Below are positions 58,995 through 64,000 of a stretch of DNA of 64,000 nt, one piece after another. The first letter of the stretch is position 1; each line of letters opens with the position of its first letter. The stretch lies in contig NZ_SNYO01000016.1 of assembly GCF_004363095.1 (NCBI RefSeq), forward strand, positions 1 to 64,000. The letters run 5' to 3'. The DNA is from Actinomycetospora succinea. Its GTDB lineage: Bacteria; Actinomycetota; Actinomycetes; Mycobacteriales; Pseudonocardiaceae. The position numbers and the translations under genes were made by a program. The notes under the pieces are model-generated. The model searched no databases. It was not told the DNA's origin and worked only from the letters and a program-made list of their open reading frames with translations.

Positions 58995-59360
58995 TCAGGC
59001 CGAGGCGGGGCGCCGCGGGGCGGGCGGCAGCTCCTCGGCACCGGCGGAGCGGCGTCGGGCCCGGGCGGCGACGTCGTCGGCGACGGCGCCGGCTGCGGTC
59101 CCGGGACGGCGGACGCGGGCGAGCGCGGCGACCGCGCTCTCGGCGAGCCCGGTGAGGGCCGCGGCGCGCACGGTGCTATACCCGCGGGCGAGCAGTGCGG
59201 CGGCGAGCTCGCGCGCGGCGACGGTGTCGCGACGGGCCCGGCGGGCGAGCTGTCGCAGGTCCGCCGGTGCCGGGTCGGCGGGGCGGGGAGCGGGCAGGGT
59301 GTCGGGGGCGCCGGCGGGCGGGGCCAGGGGAGAAGTGCTGGGTTCGCGGAGCACGGTCAC
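58995..59360 (-). CDS. Hypothetical Ala/Arg-rich protein
   Basis: A 121-residue protein with a Pro/Ala-rich N-terminus and a helical basic middle (LRQLARRARRDTVAARELAA, LLARGYSTVRAAALTGLAES, VAALARVRRP). The middle might form a small helix-turn-helix (RGYSTVRAAALTGLAESAV reads like one), suggesting nucleic-acid binding, but no family is recognised. GTG start with GAAAG before it. It lies between malQ (42 bp away) and recQ (56 bp), in the same direction, so it may be the last cistron after recQ. Confidence 0.55.
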   Translation of the reverse strand: MTVLREPSTSPLAPPAGAPDTLPAPRPADPAPADLRQLARRARRDTVAARELAAALLARGYSTVRAAALTGLAESAVAALARVRRPGTAAGAVADDVAARARRRSAGAEELPPAPRRPASA

Positions 59361-59416
59361 CTTTCGTGGGAGTCACCACGGGGATCGGCCCGGACGGGCG
59401 CCGCGAAACGTGACGA

Positions 59417-61099
59417 TCACGCCGGCGCGAGCAGCTGCTTCTCCCGGACCACCGGCAGCGACAAGGTGCGGTACCCGCCCTCGTCGAACAGGACCACCAC
59501 CGACTCCTCGGCGACGGTCGTGACGGTGCCCTGACCCCACTCGCCGTGCCGGACCGCCTCGCCGGGGACGGGGTCGCCGTTCTCGGCACCCGCCCGGTTC
59601 CCGGGGTCGCCCGGGTGCCCCGCGTCGCAGTGGTCGCAGAAGCCGCACGGCTCGTCGCGCGACTCCCCGAGCGCCTCCAGCAGCGTCCGGCGACGGCAGC
59701 CGGTGGCCTCCGCGTAGCGGCGCACCAGCTCGACCTTGCTCTGCTCGCGCTCGCGACGGCGGGCGACGAGGGCGGCGGCGTGCTCGGCGAGCTCGGAGAA
59801 GTCGTCGCAGTCGACGACGTCGCCGGGCGCCAGGAGCCGGCCCGGCAGCCGGCGGACCGCGCCGAGGGCCACCAGCCCCGGGATCGCCCGCGACAGCCCG
59901 GCCTTCGACACCCCGGCCGGACCGGCGAGCTCGTCCTGCGCGACGCCGTCGGGGTGCCGGCACACCGCGGCCAGCACCGTCGTGAGCGCGCCCTTGCCCG
60001 GGTCGCGGCCGGAGGCGAACAGCTTCGGGCGCACGAGGTCCTGCGGCCGGTGGAACAGCACCGCCTGCGCGGGCCGCCCGTCACGCCCCGCCCGGCCGAT
60101 CTCCTGGTGGTAGGCGTCGATCGAGGTCGGGGTGTCGCCGTGCACCACCCACCGCACGTCGGGCTTGTCGATGCCCATGCCGAACGCGCTGGTCGCGACG
60201 ACCACCCGGATCTCGCCGTCCATGAACGCGTCCTGCACGCGGCCCCGGTCGCGCGCCGTCATGCCGCCGTCGTAGGCCTCGGCGGCCACCCCGGCCTCGC
60301 GCAGGCGGTCGCAGACCAGCGTCGTGTGCCGCCGCGTGGTGACGTAGACGATGCCCGCGCCCTCGAGCCCGACGACCTCCCCGGTCACCCGCTCCCACTT
60401 CGCCTCCTCCTCGTGCACGAGGTGGGCGGTGAGGTGGATGTGCGGGCGGTCCGGGTCGCGCACCACCACGCACGCGTCCGGCACCCCGAGCAGCTCGAGG
60501 ATCTCCCCGCGGGCCGGGATCGACGCGGTGGCCGTGAGCGCCAGCACGCGCGGGCGACCCAGCCGCCTGCGCGCGAGGGCGAGGCCCAGGTAGTCGGGGC
60601 GGAAGTCCGGGCCCCAGTCGCAGACGCAGTGCGCCTCGTCCACCGCAAGCAGCGTCGGCGCCCCGGCGGCGAGGGCGTCGAGGACGTCCTCGCGCGCGAG
60701 CTGCTCCGGCGAGGTCACCAGGACCTCGATCGCGCCGTCCCGGAAGCGCGCGAGGACGTCGTCGCGTGCGGCGACCGTGGAGTTCAGCACCTCGGCCCGC
60801 ACGCCGGCGTCGACGAGGTGCGCGACCTGGTCGCGGTGCAGCGACAGCGTCGGCGACACGACCACGGTCGGGCCGCCCAGGACGAGGCCGGTGACGGCAT
60901 AGACCGCGGTCTTGCCGGCGGCCGGGGGCAGGACCGCGAGGCAGTCGTCGACGAGCGCGCCGAGGACGGCCTCGCGCTGGCCGTCGCCGAGCGCGGCGCC
61001 GTCGCCGAGGACGCGGGCGACGGCCGCGTCGACGGCCTCCAGGGTGGGTTCGTCGACGGGGCCGCAGGGGCCGAGCAGATCCGCAGAGGCGTCGGGCAC
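59417..61099 (-). CDS. RecQ family ATP-dependent DNA helicase
   Basis: A 560-residue superfamily 2 helicase. Walker A is CLAVLPPAAGKTAVYA (about residues 54-68), motif Ia VVVSPTLSLHRDQVAHL, the DEAH box LLAVDEAHCVCDWGPDFRP with the RecQ aromatic-rich loop, then GIVYVTTRRHTTLVCDRL, AFGMGIDKPDVRWVVHGD and QEIGRAGRDG. The RecQ zinc-binding Cys cluster is seen as CGFCDHC. The C-terminal part ends in a small beta domain (VTTVAEESVVVLFDEGGYRT). It is divergent from the topoisomerase IB gene, sharing a 73-bp gap. Confidence 0.93.
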   Translation of the reverse strand: MPDASADLLGPCGPVDEPTLEAVDAAVARVLGDGAALGDGQREAVLGALVDDCLAVLPPAAGKTAVYAVTGLVLGGPTVVVSPTLSLHRDQVAHLVDAGVRAEVLNSTVAARDDVLARFRDGAIEVLVTSPEQLAREDVLDALAAGAPTLLAVDEAHCVCDWGPDFRPDYLGLALARRRLGRPRVLALTATASIPARGEILELLGVPDACVVVRDPDRPHIHLTAHLVHEEEAKWERVTGEVVGLEGAGIVYVTTRRHTTLVCDRLREAGVAAEAYDGGMTARDRGRVQDAFMDGEIRVVVATSAFGMGIDKPDVRWVVHGDTPTSIDAYHQEIGRAGRDGRPAQAVLFHRPQDLVRPKLFASGRDPGKGALTTVLAAVCRHPDGVAQDELAGPAGVSKAGLSRAIPGLVALGAVRRLPGRLLAPGDVVDCDDFSELAEHAAALVARRREREQSKVELVRRYAEATGCRRRTLLEALGESRDEPCGFCDHCDAGHPGDPGNRAGAENGDPVPGEAVRHGEWGQGTVTTVAEESVVVLFDEGGYRTLSLPVVREKQLLAPA

Positions 61100-61115
61100 C
61101 GGCCGGTGGTAGCCG

Positions 61116-61141
61116 GAACTCCTGCACCAGAAACGGAGTTC
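61116..61141. promoter_or_regulatory. Inverted repeat in the recQ/topoisomerase IB divergent promoter
   Basis: GAACTCC (61116-61122) and GGAGTTC (61135-61141) form a seven-base dyad around a 12-base spacer in the 73-bp gap between two divergent DNA-topology genes. It could be an operator for joint control. It does not match the LexA/SOS boxes I know, so the regulator is unassigned. Confidence 0.35.
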
Positions 61142-61172
61142 GCAGGGACGGGGCCGGGGGTACGCCCGGCCG

Positions 61173-62255
61173 GTGGAACTGGTGCACGTGGAGCCCTACG
61201 GACCCGGGATCGGCCGTCGCCGGCGCGGCAAGGGATGGAGCTACTTCGACCGCGAGAGCGGCGTGACCGTCGACGACCCGACGCACATCGACCGCATCCG
61301 CAAGATCGTCGTCCCGCCCGCGTGGGAGGACGTCTGGATCTGCGCGGACCCGGCCGGGCACATCCAGGCCGTCGGCACCGACGCCGCCGGCCGCCGGCAG
61401 TACCGCTACCACGAGGCGTGGACCCGCCAGCGCGACCAGGAGAAGTTCCAGCGGGTCACGCGCCTCGGGCACGTCATCGGCGACGCCCGTCTCGAGATCG
61501 CGGACCGGCTCGGCCGCGGCCGGGGCCTCGGGCGCGACCGTGTGCTCGCGGGCGCGGTCTGGATGCTCGACCTCGGGGTGTTCCGCGTCGGCGGCGAGGA
61601 GTACGCCAGCGACGACTCGCCGGGCGACGCCTCCTTCGGCCTCGCCACGCTGCGCCGCGAGCACGCGATCGCCCGCCGCGACGGCGGCGTCGAGTTCCGC
61701 TACACCGCGAAGTCCGGCGTCCCGCGCCGCGTCACGCTCCACGACGAGCACGTCCACGGCCTCGTCACCTCGCTCAAGCGCCGCCGCGGCGGGGGCGAGG
61801 ACCTGCTGGCCTTCCGCCGCGGCGGACGCGGCGGCGACCGCGGGCCGTGGCACGACGTCACCGCCCAGGACGTCAACGACGCCGTGCGCCAGTTCATCGG
61901 CGACGAGTTCACCGCCAAGGACCTGCGCACCTGGAACGCCGGCGTGCAGGCCGCGGTCGCCCTGGCCGGCGAGTGCGACGACACCGGCGCGCCGCCGCGC
62001 GCGCAGCGCAAGCAGCGCAGCGCCGTGACCCGCACCATGAAGGCCGTCTCGGAGCAGCTCGGCAACACCCCGGCGGTGTGCAAGCGCTCCTACGTCGACC
62101 CGGTGCTCGTCACCCACTTCGAGAACGGCCGCACGATCGCCGACGCCGTGCGCGCGGGCGCCGGCGTCGACGACCGGGCGATGCGCCAGCACATCGAGCG
62201 TGCCGTGCTGGCCCTGCTGGACCAGCGGGACGTCGTCGTCCTGGAGGCCGCGTAA
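61173..62255 (+). CDS. DNA topoisomerase IB
   Basis: A 360-residue bacterial type IB topoisomerase, relaxing supercoils through a 3'-phosphotyrosine intermediate. The opening YGPGIGRRRRGKGWSYFDRE and the DDPTHIDRIRKIVVPPAWED segment are typical; active-site residues appear in GLATLRREHAI and RYTAKSG, DLRTWNAG, and NTPAVCKRSYVDP with the catalytic Tyr near residue 307. GTG start at 61173. It is divergently paired with recQ, suggesting a shared role in DNA repair or superhelicity control. Confidence 0.94.
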   Translation: MELVHVEPYGPGIGRRRRGKGWSYFDRESGVTVDDPTHIDRIRKIVVPPAWEDVWICADPAGHIQAVGTDAAGRRQYRYHEAWTRQRDQEKFQRVTRLGHVIGDARLEIADRLGRGRGLGRDRVLAGAVWMLDLGVFRVGGEEYASDDSPGDASFGLATLRREHAIARRDGGVEFRYTAKSGVPRRVTLHDEHVHGLVTSLKRRRGGGEDLLAFRRGGRGGDRGPWHDVTAQDVNDAVRQFIGDEFTAKDLRTWNAGVQAAVALAGECDDTGAPPRAQRKQRSAVTRTMKAVSEQLGNTPAVCKRSYVDPVLVTHFENGRTIADAVRAGAGVDDRAMRQHIERAVLALLDQRDVVVLEAA

Positions 62256-62265
62256 GAGGGCAGGC

Positions 62266-63057
62266 CTAGACCGTCGCCATCTCCGCCCACACGGTCTTGC
62301 CGTCGCGGTGGGTCTCGACGCCCCAGGCCGTGGCCACCGCGGCGACCATCGCGAGACCCCGGCCGCGCGGCGAGGTCGGCGCCGGCAGGTGGGCCTCGGG
62401 CAGGGGGGCGAGGTCGAAGTCCCGGACCGTCAGGCGCAGCAGGTGCGCGCGGCGCTCGACCTCGACCACCGACGCGCTCTCCGCGTGCTCGACGGCGTTG
62501 GTGACGAGCTCGGTGACGACGATCTCGGCGGCCTCGCGGGCCTCCTCGTCCACCGCCCAGCTCCCGCACACCCGACGGACGTGCTGGCGGGCGTCACCGG
62601 GGGCGCGCGCGTCGACGTCGAAGTGCCACCAACCGCGGACCAGGTCGGGACGGTCGTCGACGTGGGCCAGCGCGGTCGCCACGTCGGGGTGCACCGGGAC
62701 GCGCTCGGCGACCCGGGAGCTGACGAGCAGCGCGGCGGTCGTCAGGTCGGGCGCGGCGACGGCGAGGCGGACGTCGGGCCACTCGCCGGCGCGGGCGACG
62801 GCCTCGGTGAACGCGTGCACGGCACCGGAGTGGGCGAGCTCGATCCCCGAGATGTCGGCGACGACGGCGCGGTGGCGGTGCAGCAGTGCGCTGAGGCGTT
62901 CGACGAGGGCGTGGGCGGTCGTCTCGGACAGCGGACCCGACAGCGTCACGACCACCGGGGGGCCGAGGCTGCGCTCAGGGGGTTCCGGGTCCTGCGCCCA
63001 CGTGCCGGTCACGCCGTCCCCCGCTTTCTGGAGGGGCAGCTCGATCCTTGTGTCCAC
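62266..63057 (-). CDS. STAS and histidine-kinase-like ATPase fusion protein
   Basis: A 263-residue fusion. The N-terminal half (about 33-125) is STAS-like (VVVTLSGPLSETTAHALVER, AVVADISGIELAHSGAVHAF), and the C-terminal half (about 150-260) is a HATPase_c domain with an intact N-box AAEIVVTELVTNAVEHAES and G-boxes (LRLTVRDFDLAPLP, PRGRGLAMVAAVA). It combines antagonist and anti-sigma kinase folds in one chain, likely a partner-switching regulator of the SigF type. It converges with the topoisomerase gene, 10 bp apart. Confidence 0.87.
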   Translation of the reverse strand: MDTRIELPLQKAGDGVTGTWAQDPEPPERSLGPPVVVTLSGPLSETTAHALVERLSALLHRHRAVVADISGIELAHSGAVHAFTEAVARAGEWPDVRLAVAAPDLTTAALLVSSRVAERVPVHPDVATALAHVDDRPDLVRGWWHFDVDARAPGDARQHVRRVCGSWAVDEEAREAAEIVVTELVTNAVEHAESASVVEVERRAHLLRLTVRDFDLAPLPEAHLPAPTSPRGRGLAMVAAVATAWGVETHRDGKTVWAEMATV

Positions 63058-63164
63058 GACTCACCTCGGGGCCCTGGTACCCCCGCCCCCGGGCACCCAT
63101 GCGCACATCCGAGGGCGTGTCGCCGGGCGCGCCGAGCGGTCGCCGGGACGCCATGATGGGCGGC

Positions 63165-63644
63165 ATGAGCGAGCAGGACGAACGGCCCTCGTCCGCACTG
63201 GCCGCCGCGGCGGCGTCGGGCGCCGGGGAGGGCGCGGGCACCGGCGACCTGGTCGCGTCGCCGGGCGCGGTCATGCGGGTGGCCGGGATGGTCGGCAAGC
63301 TCGTGGAGGAGGTCCGGGCGGCGCCGCTGGACGAGGCCGGGCGCGCACGGCTCGCGGACATCCACGAGCGGTCGATCCACGAGCTCGAGCAGGGGCTCGC
63401 GCCGGAGCTGCGTGACGAGCTGCGCCGGATCACGCTGCCGTTCTCGTCCGACGCCACGCCCTCGCAGGCCGAGCTGCGGATCGCGCAGGCGCAGCTGCTG
63501 GGGTGGCTCGAGGGGCTGTTCCACGGCATCCAGAGCGCCGTGCTCGCGCAGCAGATGGCGGCGCGGGGCCAGCTCGAACAGATGCGTCAGGGGCGGGGCC
63601 GTCCCGCGCCGGGCGGGGACACCAGCGGCGGGCAGTACCTCTAG
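63165..63644 (+). CDS. bpa: Bacterial proteasome activator (Bpa/PafE)
   Basis: A 159-residue helical protein matching Bpa/PafE, the ATP-independent ring activator of the actinobacterial 20S proteasome. The four-helix core covers GAVMRVAGMVGKLVEEVRAA, ADIHERSIHELEQGLAPELR and AELRIAQAQLLGWLEGLFHG, and the C-terminus is GQYL, the HbYX-like peptide inserted into the proteasome. ATGs at 63153, 63156 and 63165 are all in frame; 63165 fits other starts best. It implies a proteasome elsewhere in the genome. Confidence 0.92.
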   Translation: MSEQDERPSSALAAAAASGAGEGAGTGDLVASPGAVMRVAGMVGKLVEEVRAAPLDEAGRARLADIHERSIHELEQGLAPELRDELRRITLPFSSDATPSQAELRIAQAQLLGWLEGLFHGIQSAVLAQQMAARGQLEQMRQGRGRPAPGGDTSGGQYL

Positions 63645-63952
63645 CGGGCCTCGTAGACGACGGTGCCGGTTTCGCGGCCCGAGGTGCGCAGCGCGGAGCG
63701 GCGCTCGTCCTCGGTCAGCCCGCCCCAGACGCCGTAGGGCTCGCGGGTGGCGAGCGCGTGGCGGCGGCAGGGCTCGATCACCGGGCACGCGGCGCACACC
63801 TTCTTGGCCTCGGCCGCGCGGTGCTCACGCCGCGGGCCGCGCTCGCCGTCCGGGTGGAAGAAGAAGCTCGAGTCCATCCCGCGGCACGACCCGTGGAGCT
63901 GCCAGTCCCACTCGTCGATGATGGGGCCGGGCAGGAGTCGGATGTCGGCCAT
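63641..63952 (-). CDS. whiB3: WhiB-family iron-sulfur transcriptional regulator (WhiB3-like)
   Basis: A 103-residue WhiB protein. The [4Fe-4S] ligands are Cys23, Cys53, Cys56 and Cys62 (CRGMDSSFFFHPDGERGP, VCAACPVIEPC), followed by the turn GVWGG and a basic C-terminus for sigma/DNA contact. The FFHPDGERGPRR stretch and WDWQLHG start match mycobacterial WhiB3, a redox sensor of lipid metabolism and acid stress. It converges with bpa (overlap 4 bp). A GGGAGG-containing ribosome site precedes the ATG. Confidence 0.93.
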   Translation of the reverse strand: MADIRLLPGPIIDEWDWQLHGSCRGMDSSFFFHPDGERGPRREHRAAEAKKVCAACPVIEPCRRHALATREPYGVWGGLTEDERRSALRTSGRETGTVVYEAR

Positions 63953-64000
63953 GGCGGTCCTCCCAGTCGGTGCATCCGGCCGGGGGAGTTGCTTTCCCCG

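Overview
The window is very GC-rich DNA with dense, often 4-bp-overlapping genes (ATGA/GTGA couplings). It comes from an actinobacterium. An EmbC-type arabinosyltransferase, a WhiB3-like regulator, a Bpa-type proteasome activator ending in GQYL and a SigF/RsbW module point to the arabinogalactan-bearing, proteasome-bearing Corynebacteriales/Pseudonocardiales side; a Pseudonocardiaceae member is my best guess, by inference only. No rRNA operon, CRISPR array, prophage or complete insertion sequence is visible.

Layout. 0.2-5.5 kb: a GAF-ANTAR RNA-binding regulator, then an ECF sigma factor coupled to an anti-sigma/Asp23 fusion and an Asp23/Gls24 envelope-stress cluster (two further clear Asp23 proteins and one divergent one, a small membrane protein, DUF6286, AmaP-like). 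5.5-8.6 kb: a GAF-SpoIIE phosphatase, an unusual ANTAR-AraC fusion and an ANTAR gene remnant. 8.7-14.0 kb: arabinosyltransferase, class F sortase and a secreted, probably sortase-anchored protein. 14.1-16.3 kb: CcdA-DsbA redox pair and tRNA-Lys/tRNA-His. 16.4-27.9 kb: a MalT-like LuxR regulator, an AI-2E-type permease and a SulP-LapA-GAP operon, then DUF1254-sulfatase-HAD-FGE; two near-identical 19-bp palindromes link the SulP and sulfatase promoters. 27.9-36.1 kb: oligoribonuclease, two PH-domain membrane proteins, FadD plus a two-domain fatty-acyl reductase, an ATP-dependent DNA ligase and a CDP-alcohol phosphatidyltransferase-like protein. 36.1-40.4 kb: a tightly coupled carotenoid-modification operon (YihY, CruF-like, glycosyltransferase, CrtI-like). 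40.6-46.2 kb: MFS pump, DUF1206, DUF2127, GT9, SigF and its anti-sigma factor. 46.3-55.9 kb: an ADP-heptose/glycosylation cluster (GmhB, GT9, two GT4, GmhA, two HldE-type kinase/nucleotidyltransferase fusions, SDR, GT2) with a STAS antagonist embedded. 56.0-64.0 kb: AbiEi-like protein, MalQ, RecQ, topoisomerase IB, STAS-HATPase, Bpa and WhiB3.

The most unusual signal is a family of six 40-bp palindromes between 36.1 and 57.0 kb (three of them perfect). Length, ends and centre are conserved, but the arm interiors differ and stay complementary to each other. Two copies lie inside coding sequences in the single open reading frame of the element, and two supply the stop codons of both genes at convergent junctions. 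This looks like a dispersed REP/MITE-like repeat whose hairpin or dyad is maintained.
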